NCBI GenBank assembly: GCA_014529385.2
Contig: CM043947.1
Span: 115,335,587 to 115,399,586, forward strand
From: Adiantum capillus-veneris
Taxonomy: Eukaryota; Streptophyta; Polypodiopsida; Polypodiales; Pteridaceae
DNA: 64,000 bases
Direction: 5' to 3'
Below are positions 31,713 to 42,290 of the stretch, in pieces (the first letter of the stretch is position 1; each line of letters starts with the position of its first letter). Below the pieces are notes generated by a model. That model searched no databases, had not been told where the DNA came from, and saw only the letters and a list, made by a program, of their open reading frames with translations. Position numbers and translations under genes: made by a program.

Positions 31713-33592
31713 CTAGCGCGTTTTACCCCAATGGCCATCTACTCCTTTAACCCTGGTCTTATCCTCCTCCACTTTCTCCTTTCCCTTACCTTCAAGACTG
31801 ATGATGCTTACTGTTTGATTGCCAACTGGTGGTGGGGGTAAGGGTGGAATGAGAGGTTGTGGTGGTGGTGGTGGTGGTGGTTGTGGTTGAATCGGTGGTT
31901 GTAAGATTTGCACAGGTGGTGCTTGTCGTGGTGCCCTCGGTGGTGGTGGTCTTGCTCTTGGTGGTGAAACCTGGTTTTGTCTGGCCCCTCTATTGAAATT
32001 CTGCCTCCTTGGTTGTGGAAAGTAGTACATGCCATGACCATCCTCCCCGCAATTGTAGCAGTGGTATTCTTGGTTTTGCCTTCGTTGTCCTCTCCCTTGC
32101 TCTTGGTTGCGATTGTGTGCATGCCCTTGTTTTATCAAATGGACTAAGAGATTCTCAAGTTGATTGGTGATTCGGTTGAGCAGGTCTTGCTGATCTTCAA
32201 TTGGTTCTTGTGGTTGAATCCTCTGGGCGACTGTTGTAGGTGGTGCTAGAGGTGGTGGGGGGTCCTAACGGCTTCCTCTCCATCGATATTCCTGGCTTGT
32301 AGGCGCAACTTCTTGTCTTTAAGGCGGGCCACTTCAACTGCTAGCTCATACGTAGCAGGAAACCTTCCCTTCACCTTCTCTTTAAGAGTTGGCCATAACC
32401 CAGCCACAAACCGATCCTTCTTTAGGAAATCAGGTGCCCCCTCATCCTCTCTTAGCGATGCAACCCATCGCCCCCATAAATCTACAAACTTTGACTCATA
32501 TGATGCGTATTCCAGCATACTGCCCTACTTCAACTCTGTCAAGAATTTCCATAGTTTCTCTGATGTTGTGCCCTCTCCAAAACGCTTGACAAAGGGCTGC
32601 TCTTAATAAGTCCCACCGTTCCTTGGTTTCTTGTGCCAAGGAATTGTACCATGATCTTGCCTCCACCTTCATTAGAAGTGGGAAGATGCGCAAGCGCGAA
32701 GCATCATCATCTCTCGCAGAGATGACACATGCTATTTCCAAGTTGTCTAGAAAGTCTGCAACATCCTCGCCCACCTTACCAGTAAAGGTGGAAATGCTAC
32801 ACTTGCCATGATTACTGCGAGAGAGCTAGAAAGACACACTTCTTAACTTGCAAAATTTTTTCTTCTTTACAAGGAGGCGTGTATACCCTATTATACTAGG
32901 ACATAGAATAAAACTTCAAACGGTACATTGCCTTGTACCAAAGCTAAAACAAATGGCTGATCTGATGCCAGATCCTCAAAAAAACCGCTCCCCACACCGG
33001 CATGGTGTCAATGACGTGCTGGTAGTGAATCTTCAAGTCCAATATTACCTTGATTGAGCATACACGTGTTGGTATGTGTGATCTGTCTTGAGGTAGGTTG
33101 TCCTGATTCATGTGAAGCTTAGAGGTGCTTAGTCACTGTCCAAGCTTGTAGGAGAGGGTGTGTGTTCTTTCCTGAAACAAGCTCAGTAGATCCCTAGTTT
33201 CTCTAGTGAGAGTTTGAGCCAATGCTTCTGTTATCTGTGCTGCAGCATCAGGTGCGACTTGAAAACTGACTATGATAATTAGCTCGGTGACTTGAGTTAC
33301 CCGATTCTCAAAGTAGAATAGTGTTGATTCTCTATTGTGCAGAGCTCCTTCCATTTTGTTGTTGTTGGTTGGTTGTAGGTTGCGGACATAGTTTCCACCT
33401 TCTCCTTCTTCTTCTTGGCACTTGGCCTATGTATATCCACTGGGTTTGGCGCGTTAGTTGACTCTCCCACTTCAAATCGATTACCGTTACGCTTGGTACT
33501 CGAGCTTCGATGGAGATGCGGAGTTCGTCTAGTTGTGCTTGGAGCTCTTCTTCTTCTGTCGTCCAGTTAGAAAATCCTTCATACTCATTCAT
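31713..33592 (-). pseudogene. gag of the LTR element (capsid-like and zinc knuckle), frameshifted
   Basis: The N-terminus (33592-33332) is MNEYEGFSNWTTEEEELQAQ with basic RRRRRR. The capsid-like part (32774-32246) has FLDNLEIACVISARDDDASR, ARSWYNSLAQETKERWDLL and FVAGLWPTLKEKVKGRFP, as in retrotransposon gag domains. The last frame (32138-31713) has CYNCGEDGHGMYYF, a zinc knuckle whose fourth metal ligand is Phe instead of Cys, followed by a proline-rich tail. Gag forms the particle that carries RNA. Breaks occur near 33340, 33130-32775, 32500 and 32245-32140. Confidence 0.8.
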
Positions 33593-33646
33593 CCATTCAC
33601 AATAGTTTAGGGTTTTCAGTCTTGTAAATTGAAGGGTTTCAAGAGC

Positions 33647-33665
33647 CTCCTCAGTGGGGGCACCA
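33647..33665 (-). promoter_or_regulatory. Primer-binding site of the minus-strand LTR element
   Basis: Two bases after the LTR end the - strand reads TGGTGCCCCCACTGAGGAG. It begins TGG (complement of CCA) as primer sites do. The tRNA was not identified. The same site recurs at about 28152-28170. Confidence 0.65.
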
Positions 33666-33667
33666 AA

Positions 33668-35596
33668 TGAGAGGCGGAAGTGGAAAATAGACCGGTGGCC
33701 TCTACACCAAGACTATGCACAATGGCCTCATCATGGGGAATACACAATAGGGCACCACCTAACAAGAGATGCGGCTAGGACGCATACATATACACAATGA
33801 AGAATGCATGGAAAACAATTTCAAGATCCACGCCCAAATGTGGAATGGGGTGGTCGGAGAATAAGGTGAGAGGAGTGGTGAGTGAGTGAGAATGGGCTCG
33901 CTACGCGTGCATGTAGTAAGGAAGATAACGAGGTCAGGGATACATGCAAGTATGCCTACTTCTCATACAAAAGGGGGCGAATCCGCACACCTTAAGATGG
34001 AAGTAGCAAGATGATAGGAATATGAGAGGGAGAGAGAGTGTGTGTGTGTGGTGGCGAATCCGCACACCTTAACATAAGCAGAAAAAAATGGCAAGGAACA
34101 AGCATATACCATACTCACAATGAGATTTATTTAAAGCGACACAAAGTATGGCACCAAGATGGAGTGTGTTGATTGCTTGCAAAAGATGAATACAATAGGT
34201 AGCGTATGGCAGGAAAATGAGAAGGGAACAAGATCGTAGGAGGCATAATGGAGAGATGGGAGTTGATGGCGAGGAATATCATGAGTGTGTCCACTTCTTC
34301 TTCTTGAAATTGTGCCTTCAACCTTAATTACAAGTGGTGTGGAGGTGTGGTGCTCATCTTTTGTGCATGGTGATGGTGATGATGATGGTGTTGTGATTAT
34401 GTGATTAGGGTTCATGCTACAAGCATGTAGCACAAAAGTGTGTATGGATAGGTGTGTGTGTGTGTGTGTGTGTGTTCTCTCCCCCAAGTGAGTGTGTATC
34501 TCATGGCCTCCTTATATAGGGAAGGAGGGAAGGATTTAGCAATATTTCTATTTGAGGTGAGTGTCCCACTTTGGTGACTAGGAAAATGGGGTGCATGTGA
34601 CTGTGGCTCCCATCTTGTCTCCTCATTATTTAAAATACCAGAGTCAATAGAGAGAGAAAAAGAGAAAATGTGGGTAGGATGTAGAGGATAGGAAATATTT
34701 ACAATAGTCTAGCTTTGGATAGACATAAGCTTATTAGGGAGAGAAGAGAGAGGTAAGAAAATTATAAGAGAGGTTGTCGAAGGTGGATATTTGTTGATGA
34801 TGATGGATCCTCCAAAAATGGTGATGAGATAGAATTACTCTAGACTAGCCAAGACCTCATTAAAAGAGCCTTGTCTCTTGTAATCATGCTTGAAGACTTG
34901 TAGAACCATAGCCATTTAGAAGGAAGAAAAGTGGGATGGTCTGTGTCACCATTACACGAGAAAAACTGGGGTCCACTACAAAAATCATATCTCCGTGTTC
35001 ATAACTCCAAAAATTCTGAAAAAATTGAGCTAAAAGTTGAGATCACGAGCTACATCTTTCATGTTGAACGCTCCTTCAGATTCGGGGTTCTTCTTTACTT
35101 AAAAAATTCAGCCAAATAGTGTATTATTTGTGGCTGCAAAAGTCTTTTGGTGGTCCCCTTTGAGTGGACTTTCTCTTGCCTTCAAGTGTAAGCTCCTTCA
35201 TGTGTATGAAAACATGACTAGAGTGTTGAAAAGATTGGCAATCATCTAGATGGAGGTATTATTGAAATTTGAAAGTGGGGTTGAGGTTTGAAAATGAAAA
35301 CTAGTGAATAAAATATTTGGTAGAGTGGACTAATATATATACATGAAAAAAAAATTATTAGAAAAATACTAGAATATATATATATATATAATATTTAAGT
35401 CAAAAGAGAGATCAACAAAGAAAGCTTACTTATATGCTACATCGTGATTGATTAGCATAAGTATTATTTATTTAATAAAGGCTAAAACGTTAGTGAAAAA
35501 GGGAAAAAAAAAATCAAAATTAACTTATATAATAGGAAATATTTTTGGTAAAAGAGAAAATAGGGGGGGTTCCCATGCATGGAAAAGCATGCCTCA
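33668..35596 (-). repeat. Right LTR (5' LTR), 1929 bp
   Basis: Matches 28173-30104 throughout with small indels. On - it begins TGAGGCATGC and ends CCTCTCA. It drives transcription on the - strand, with the TATA-like site at about 34500-34520. Confidence 0.92.
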
Positions 35597-35711
35597 CATG
35601 GTGCTTGGACTCGTGCCCTTCCATCTGCAGTAGCACACCCTCCATGCAGCGCTTCTTTTTCTGTTTTAATTTCCAGCTTAAGCTTTTTGTTTTAAAAAAG
35701 ACCCCAGCTCG
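35597..35711. other. Short unassigned spacer
   Basis: Sequence between the LTR end and the first PLE homology at 35712. No feature recognised. Confidence 0.4.
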
Positions 35712-35777
35712 AGTGCCTAATCTCGGAACCCTTCTCTAAAAAACTCCTTCTCCTTTTCCAACAAACACCCTCCCTAC

Positions 35778-35853
35778 AAAAGGAATTCCACCCGTAATTG
35801 AAAAATCGTTACCTCAGCTAATTGCAGCCTCATATATATATACAAACTCTCTA

Positions 35854-35884
<31 letters not shown>

Positions 35885-36055
35885 ACCCCCAAGGAATTAC
35901 ACTCAAATTTGACTAATCCTTGGATTCAGCTAGCTTCAGTCTCATGTATATATGCAGCCCATCTAACCCCCCCCCCAAAGGATTTACACCTAAATTTGAA
36001 TTTTGCTTGCTTCGGCCTCATGTATATATGCAGGCCATCTAAACTCCATACATTC
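35778..36055 (+). repeat. PLE 3' repeats (D1), three units
   Basis: Units start at about 35778, 35893 and 35977, with a long C run at about 35858-35884 between the first two. Confidence 0.8.
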
Positions 36056-36360
36056 CCTAGGCTAAGTCAAATTCCCTTTTTTTGACTAGCCCCTTTCCTG
36101 TACAAATTTCCAATCCTTTAAATGCCCCAATAACTCTCCACCTTTCCCTCCCTTTTGTGTAAGTATCCACTTAAGGTGAGCAATAACATGTCTTTAAGTT
36201 AGCCTCTCCCTCTTCAAATGTGGTACCGTTACAGTTTTTTGAGCCACACCACACCTCACTATTTGAACCCCCTCCATATCCTCCTTTTTGTTTGCACCAC
36301 TGATGAGCTAATGAAAGTAAAACGCGTTTGGTGTAAACTTGCCTCTCTCTTCTCCCCCCT

Positions 36361-36361
36361 C

Positions 36362-36382
<21 letters not shown>
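36361..36382 (+). repeat. Poly-C tract in the PLE leader (D1)
   Basis: 22 C followed by an A run, at the same place as 840-864. Confidence 0.95.
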
Positions 36383-36392
<10 letters not shown>

Positions 36393-37087
36393 AAAAAAAA
36401 ACTCGCATAGTTTTTTTTCCTCATCCTCTTCCAACATGTTGCCTAAGCAAGATTTCCCTCGCTAAATCGATTTACTTTTAAATCTTTGAGACGAATGTTG
36501 ATGGTTCTTCAATATCTTGGGAGGGGAGAAGTAGGCTTGTTAAACTATTGCAATTGGTTGTGTATGGGTTCATGTGCATCTTTGCATTTGTTGGATGCAC
36601 AAATGTCAAGCTCTTCAGCTCAAAAGAGTGGCATTACAAGACAGTATTGCCTCTTCAAACAGAAAGCTTGAAACTCTCCAACAACAATTGCAAGAAAAGT
36701 ATGTGTGGTTGTGTTCTCCTCATCACAGGCTTTGAAGTCTAAGGTGTTTCCTCTACTTGTTTTGTAGTCCTTAGCACAAAGGTTGATCTTGTACACAAAT
36801 AGTGAAAGGTTGCAAGTTAGAGAGGTCAAGTGTCACTGCTTTTTCTCTAAAACATCCTTCTTTCTTACATCTTGCACGTAGGTGCTTCAAATCCATGCTT
36901 ATTAGAGGTGGGTAATCTCATCCTAATGTACATTTTAGGATTATTGGGTGGAAATACTTGCTAGTACATCATATACTTAACAAGTGTCTTTATTATACAG
37001 CTTGCAAATGTTGAATTCATACATGTTTTTGTTTAAAGAACATGTCTCTAACGCGTCATGGTACAAGGTGACCTCTTAGTATGCTAG

Positions 37088-37273
37088 TTGAGTGGCATTG
37101 TTTGCAAGAATGGCTCACGGAACTCGCATAACATGAAGCTTTTACGATGGCACAAAGCTCTGCTCAAGCAATGTGGCTCCCACTACACCAAAAATCATTA
37201 TGCTAACATGGAGAGATCCCAAGGTGGACAATACAACAGCTTTTCATTAGCAACACACCTTTTCCTAACATGA
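37088..37273 (+). CDS. Conserved PLE N-terminal open segment (D1)
   Basis: A 61-codon frame with KLLRWHKALLKQCGSHYTK and NMERS, also open at 25834-26019 in C2 with few substitutions. It may be an exon of the N-terminal domain or chance conservation within young repeats. No domain recognised. Confidence 0.3.
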   Translation: MSGIVCKNGSRNSHNMKLLRWHKALLKQCGSHYTKNHYANMERSQGGQYNSFSLATHLFLT

Positions 37274-38209
37274 GGGCACCCCTACCAAATATATTTTTAT
37301 GTGATAGGTAACCCCATGAGCATACCATGTCATGGAATGGATGTAGGAACTATGATTTACTACCCATTGGAACTTGTTCACGAATGTATGTTTATCAAAG
37401 TAGTTTATCATATTTAAGAGATTGTTTTGATAGTTTAAATAAGATTTTGTTAGCGATTTAAAGTGAATTTATATTTTTTTGGGTAAGATTGTACATGAGA
37501 AGGACATGATAAAAGTACAGAGTTTCACACCAGAGTAAAAAAAAAAACCTCGGTGAGATTCCTACCATGCACTTGTGACACCTAACCTCTCCTTGCACCC
37601 CTTTGATTACTATCGTTATAGGTGAGTGGTAGTGGGAAGTCCAAGGGGGAAGTCTATTATTCAATTTTTAGCACAGTAGTTAGTATTAAACTTGTTTTTT
37701 TTTTTTTTGAAAAGAAAATTTTTGGTTTGTTTTAAGAGAGTTTGTACATAGTTTAGGGAGTTCATTCTGATTTTTGTTTTCTTCAGTTTCAAATTTTTTT
37801 AACCAAGGACACTCTTTGGAAGCCACTTTGAGAGGTGTTAGGTGTGAGATTTTGGAAAAAAGTTGTGTATGTAGGTCTATAGTCCTTACACAATAAAAAA
37901 ATTGCTTTCTTTGAGTTTTTTTTAGATTCATGGTTTTAATGCATTTTGGAGCCCATTTTAAGAGATTAGATTTAGATTAAGATTAGATAAGAAAAAGTAA
38001 GAAATGTTTGTTTTACATCATTTTTTTAGAAATCGCCAACTTGCACGTTGATTTTTGGAGAATCCGAGCAAGATGTGATTTTTTTGCATCACACTATGGT
38101 TGAAGAGCGCAACAAGATGAATGAATTCATGTGAGACAAGCCTAGACAGCTTTGAAGCTGATTGGAAGATAGAAGTTGTTGAAAGTAGCCTAAATATTAT
38201 CTCACACAA

Positions 38210-38590
38210 CACCTTAAAGACTCTCACTCTCTTATTTTAGAGTTAGCTTCTACTACTTTCCCTCCCAACATTATCCTCTTCACATTTGACATTGAATCTC
38301 TCTACCCTAGTATACCCATGTGCGAAGACCTCCTTGCCCGTAAACGTTGCATCCAAGGTTTCTTCCCTTCCCCTAAGGTCAACTTCATCTTGTTCTTAGC
38401 CTCTCTTATCCTCAACCACCATTATCTCTCTTTCAATGGATAATTTGGCCACCAAATCAAAGGTACCACTATGGGGTCAAACTTTGCGGTTGTGTATGCT
38501 TGCCTTTTCCTTTGATTTTTAGAAGAAGACATGAATCTCCTATCTTCTCCGTCCCTTCTCTACTTCAAGAGATTTGTAAATGAAGCCTTT
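38210..38590 (+). pseudogene. PLE reverse transcriptase, fingers and palm (D1)
   Basis: One frame from 38210 reads HLKDSHSLILELAS, FTFDIESLYPSIPMCED, LASLILNHHYLSFNG, a stop (TAA at 38441), then TMGSNFAVVYACLFL, a second stop (TGA) and FLEEDMNLL. It ends KRFVNEAFG, where other copies have FVDDAFG. The catalytic pair D-D has become N-E, so this copy is dead. The motif order and wording (F-D-I-E-S-L-Y-x-S-I-P, L-S-F-N-G, G-T-x-M-G-S, FVDD position) identify the Penelope-like RT group and not LTR, LINE or telomerase RTs. Confidence 0.88.
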
Positions 38591-38596
38591 GGAACA

Positions 38597-39294
38597 AACT
38601 CCTCTAAAAGTATGGACACCCACTCCAAGAACATATCAAAGTTTCCTTTTCAATCTCCTCTCAACAATCTTTTAATCTGAACATCCATTTTTTCAAGGGA
38701 CCCTCTTTTGCATCTTATGGGATCCTTGATACCCACTATCACCAAAAAATCCTAAACTCCTACAACTATATCCTTTGGCAATCTTGGCACGCTACTCACC
38801 AAAAGATTTCATTTATTCTCTCAGAGCTTAGGAGGTACATTATTAGGGAAAGCTCTCTTTTAGGCTTCATCTCTATTCGTAACCTCTTCTATACTAGGCT
38901 TAGAGCGAAAGGATATCCCTCCCCCATGTTGAAAGCTTGCTTTCTCTACCTTTCCTATGATCTCAGACCCTCTGTCCTTCAAAAATTGTCCAATACCAAA
39001 CCTTCTTCTACCATCATCAAGATTCCTTTCTCACCTCTAATCCGCTATCTCAACTTATCTCGTTCCATTAACCAACCCCTCACTAATGTGCTTAAATCGA
39101 GCACGGACCTCGCGCACTTCCCTAGACCTTTGATGTGCTGGATGAATGTGCCTAATCTCGGAACCCTTCTCTCTAAACGTCCTTCTCCTTTTCCAGCTCA
39201 ACTCCCCCCCGAAAGGAATTCCACCGTAATTGAAAAATCTCTCTACCTCCCCCCCCCCCCCCCCCTAAAGGAATTACACTTGAATTTTATTTAA
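38597..39294 (+). CDS. PLE reverse transcriptase, thumb and C-terminal extension (D1)
   Basis: After a small deletion and frame change the RT resumes: EHIKVSFSISSQQSF, SYGILDTHYHQKILNSYNY, SFILSELRRYIIRESS, then NLFYTRLRAKGYPSPML and LKACFLYLSYDLRP, ending at NLGTLLSKRPSPFP. From about 38612 to 39294 there is no stop. The block H-x-K-x-L-N-x-Y-x-Y and ELRR-x-I...F-x-x-RL-R-x-x-GYP are signatures of the Penelope-like thumb region, closest in style to the endonuclease-less (Coprina/Athena-type) members. No GIY-YIG nuclease follows before the 3' repeats. The true C-terminus is probably near 39215, where the repeats start. Confidence 0.85.
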
Positions 39295-39440
39295 CCGTGG
39301 ATTGAAAGAGCTTCGGCCTCATGTATATATGCAGACCCTCTAACCCCCCTCCCCCCCTCCTTCCGAGGAATTACAACTGAATTTGACTAAACCTTGGATT
39401 CAGCTAGCTTCGGCCTCATGTATATATGTAGCCCCTCTAA
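39212..39440 (+). repeat. PLE 3' repeats (between D1 and D2)
   Basis: Units begin at 39212 (shortened), 39267 and about 39365, each with GGAATT and a C-rich tail. Confidence 0.8.
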
Positions 39441-39769
39441 ACTCCACCCATTCCCTAGGCTAAGTCAAATTCCCTTTTTTTGACTAGTCCCTTTCCTACA
39501 CGAATTTCCACTCCTTTAAATGGACCAATAACTCTCCACCTTTTCCTCCCTTTTATGTAAGTACCCACTTAAGGTGGGCAATAACCTGTCTTTAAGTTAA
39601 CCTCTCTCTCTTCAAATGTGGTACAGTTATAGTTTTTGGATCCACACCACAACTCACTATTTATACCCCCTCCATATCCTCCTTTCTGTTTGCACCACTA
39701 ATGAGCTAATGAAAGCGAGATGCATTTGGTGTAAACCTCTCTCTCTCTTCCCTTCCCGTCCATCCCCCC

Positions 39770-39770
<1 letters not shown>

Positions 39771-39802
<32 letters not shown>
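39771..39802 (+). repeat. Poly-C tract in the PLE leader (D2), 32 C
   Basis: Longest C homopolymer of the window, at the family landmark position. Confidence 0.95.
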
Positions 39803-39803
<1 letters not shown>

Positions 39804-39840
39804 CCCCAAAACTAGCATAGTATATTTTCCTCATCCTCTT

Positions 39841-41539
39841 CCAACATGTTTCCTAAGCTAGATTTCGCTCGCTAAGTCGGTTTACTTTTAAAACTTTGGG
39901 ACAAATGTTGATGGTTCTTCACTAACTTGGAAGGGGAAAAGTAGGCTTCTTAAACTATTGGAATTGGTTGTGTATGGGTGCAGGTGCATCTCTGCATTTG
40001 TTGGATGCACAAATATCAAGCTCTTCAGCTCAAATAAGACAGTATTGCCTCTTCAAAGAGGGAGGTTGAAACTCTCCAACAACAATTGCAAGAAAAGGAT
40101 GTGTGGTTGTGTTCTTGTTATCACAGACATTCAAGTGTAAGGTGTTTCCTCTACTTCTTTCGTAGTGCTTAGCACAAAGGTTCCTCTTGTACACAAATAG
40201 TGAAAGGTTGCAGATTAGAGAGGTCAAGCGTCACCGCTTTTTCTCTAAAACAGCCTTCTTTCTTACATCTTGCACGTAGGTGCTTCAAATACATGCTTAT
40301 TAGAGGTGGGTAATCTCATTCTAATGTATATTTTAGGATTATTGGATGGAAATACTTGCAATTACATTATATACTTAACAATTATCTTTACTATACAGCT
40401 TGCAAATGTTGAATTCATACATGTTTTTGTTTGAAGAACATGTCTCTAACACGTCATGATACAAGGTGACCTCTTACTATGCTAGTTGAGTGGCGTTTTT
40501 TGCAAGAATGGCTCAAGGAACTTGCATAACACGAAGCTTTTACAATGGCACAAAGCTCTCCTCAAGCAATGTGGCTCCCACTACACCAAAAATCATTATG
40601 CTAACATGGAGAGATCCCTAGTAGGACAATAGATCAGCTTTTCATCAGGAACACACCTTTTCCTAACATGAGGGCACCCCTACCAAATATATTTTTATGT
40701 GATAGGTAACCCCATGAGCATACCATGTCATGGAATGGATGTAGGAACTATGATTTACTACCCATTGGAACTTGTTCACGAATGTATGTTTATCAAAGTT
40801 GACGAGAAGAAATTTGGACTTTTTTGTTTGTTTATGTGTAAGAGCACTCTAGGTCTATCATATTTTAGATTGTTTGATAAGTTAAGTAAGATTTGTAGTC
40901 ATTTAAAGTGAAAATTTGTTTTTGTTTGGTAAGATTGTACATGAGAAAAGTACCAGAGATCTTGACGAAAAAAACCACGGTGAGATTCCTACCATGCACT
41001 TGGGACACCATACCTCTCCTTGAACCCTTTGATTTCTATCGTAGTGGGAAGTCCAAGGAAAGCCTATTTTCCAATTTTTAGCAGTAACTTTTTTTGGAAG
41101 AAAATTTTGGTTAGTTTAAAGTTTGTACATAGTATAGGAGTTCATTCTGATTGTTTTCCTTGAGTTTTAAATTTTGACCAAGGGCACTCCTTGGAAGCCA
41201 CTTTTGAAGGTGTTAAGGCAAGATTTTCGGAAAGTTTTGTATGCAGGATCTATAGTCCTTAACACACAAAAAAAACATTGATTCTTTGAGTATTTTTAGA
41301 TTCTATGGTTTTAATGCTTTTTGGAGCCTGTAGATTAAGGAAAAAGTAAGAAATGTCTGTTTTACATCATTTTTCTTAGAAATCGCCAACTTGTACGTTG
41401 ATTTTTGGAGAATCCGAGAAAGGTATGATTTTTTTGCATCACTGGATGGTCAAAGAGCGCGACAAGATGAAACGGATTCATGTGAGACAAGGCTAGACAG
41501 ATTCAGAGCTGATTCGAAGCGAGAAGCTGTTGAAATTGT
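39841..41539 (+). pseudogene. PLE leader and N-terminal region (D2), decayed
   Basis: Parallels 36420-38190. It includes the coiled-coil DNA (39950-40130, shortened by a small deletion) and a 70-codon frame at 40699-40911 reading HGMDVGTMIYYPLELVHEC. The last part (41391-41539) reads VDFWRIRERYDFFASLDGQ and RLDRFRADSKREAVE, the charged segment that precedes the RT in other copies. Homology stops at 41539. No enzymatic motif. Confidence 0.5.
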
Positions 41540-41591
41540 ATCATCCTCATACACAATAATTTTGATATTTTTTATATTCTAAAGAGCCCCA

Positions 41592-41690
41592 GGGCCCTTG
41601 CAAGGCTGGCCACAACGGCACACAAAAAGCCCATCCAAAAGTCTCGGAAGGGCATTTTGCGCGCCCTTGTGGCCAGTCTTGCTAAGGGCC
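41592..41690. repeat. Imperfect inverted repeat (24-bp arms)
   Basis: Arms 41592-41615 (GGGCCCTTGCAAGGCTGGCC...) and 41667-41690 are reverse complements with about two mismatches around a loop of about 50 bp. They lie near the PLE end. Confidence 0.75.
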
Positions 41691-41824
41691 GTGATGGCTT
41701 TTACATGGAAAAAAATTACAATAATATTGTGTATGAAGATGATGTAAAGATGTCATGTTGGATGTACAGAGAGCAAGAGCTTCCCCTCCCCCCCTCCCCC
41801 CCCCCCCCCATTTTGTTATGGCGT

Positions 41825-41990
41825 GGATGGCCATTCTCATGCCCTTATTTCCCCTCTTGTTGAGGATCCCTGGGGCCTAAAAATGGCAAATACAATCTTT
41901 TTTTATCCATGGCCATGAGATAGAAGTGTGTAGTTTGATGTATTCATAGAAAAATCCAACCCCCCCCCCCCCCCCCCCCCCAATGGAAAA
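41825..41990 (+). repeat. Repeat related to 42141-42290
   Basis: Shares GATGGCCATTCT, a GAGG.TCCCT.GGGCCT block and GAGATAGA.GT...GTTTGATGTA..CA with the downstream copy. Both end in a C tract (here about 41959-41981). Confidence 0.7.
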
Positions 41991-42078
41991 TACCTAACCC
42001 TTGTATCATGCTCATCAAACACTTTTTGATTCCTTGTGTCCACTACCCCTGTTCTTGGTGTGTGTTTGTCATTATAAG

Positions 42079-42192
42079 GCCCCAAGGACCCTCAAAGAGA
42101 AGGGCCACAGGGCGTGCAGAATGGCCATCCAGGGACCCTAGATGGCCATTCTGCACGCCCTGCGGTCCTTCTTTTTGAGGGTCCCTAGGGCC
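42079..42192. repeat. Foldback (hairpin) repeat with about 51-bp arms
   Basis: Left arm 42079-42129 and right arm 42141-42192 are reverse complements with about six mismatches. The inner 20 bp of each arm pair perfectly (GGGCGTGCAGAATGGCCATC on the left). The loop is 11 bp. This fits a MITE-like foldback element or a transcribable hairpin. No target-site duplication could be fixed. Confidence 0.85.
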
Positions 42193-42290
42193 TTCTAATC
42201 ACAAATAGGGGCTTTTTTTAATGCATGTCAATGAGATAGAGGTCTAGTGTTTGATGTAATCAAAGAAACCCCCCCTCCCCCCCCTTTTCA

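Larger units (their letters stand above)
27849..35596 (-). mobile_element. Non-autonomous Ty3/gypsy-like LTR element with gag and protease only, plus a partial second interior
   Basis: On the - strand the order is LTR (33668-35596), primer site, gag (about 33592-31713), protease (31418-30945), about 0.8 kb unassigned, polypurine tract, LTR (28173-30104), and then again primer site and gag start (28172-27849). The trailing piece duplicates 33332-33667, so this is a truncated tandem (LTR-interior-LTR-interior). No RT, RNase H or integrase sequence was found in the 3.6-kb interior. The LTRs are almost identical over 1.93 kb apart from small indels, suggesting fairly recent insertion. Confidence 0.88.
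35712..41539 (+). mobile_element. Head-to-tail PLE pair (copies D1 and D2), period about 3.4 kb
   Basis: Order: RT C-terminal scrap (35712-35760), 3' repeats (35778-36055), leader with poly-C (36060-36400), N-terminal region (36420-38190), RT (38210-39215), 3' repeats (39212-39440), leader (39450-39840), N-terminal region (39841-41539). Equivalent landmarks (ATTCCCTAGGCTAAGTC near 36050 and 39448) are about 3.4 kb apart, so one unit is about 3.4 kb. D2 stops at 41539, just before where its RT would begin. Tandem or partly tandem copies are a known habit of Penelope-like elements. Confidence 0.88.

Noticed and set aside
1-41539. Telomeric TTTAGGG arrays next to the PLE units
   Set aside because: Only isolated single matches; no tandem array seen.
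23385-41539. The PLE poly-C tracts as certain biological lengths
   Set aside because: Homopolymer lengths are error-prone; only their fixed position is treated as reliable.
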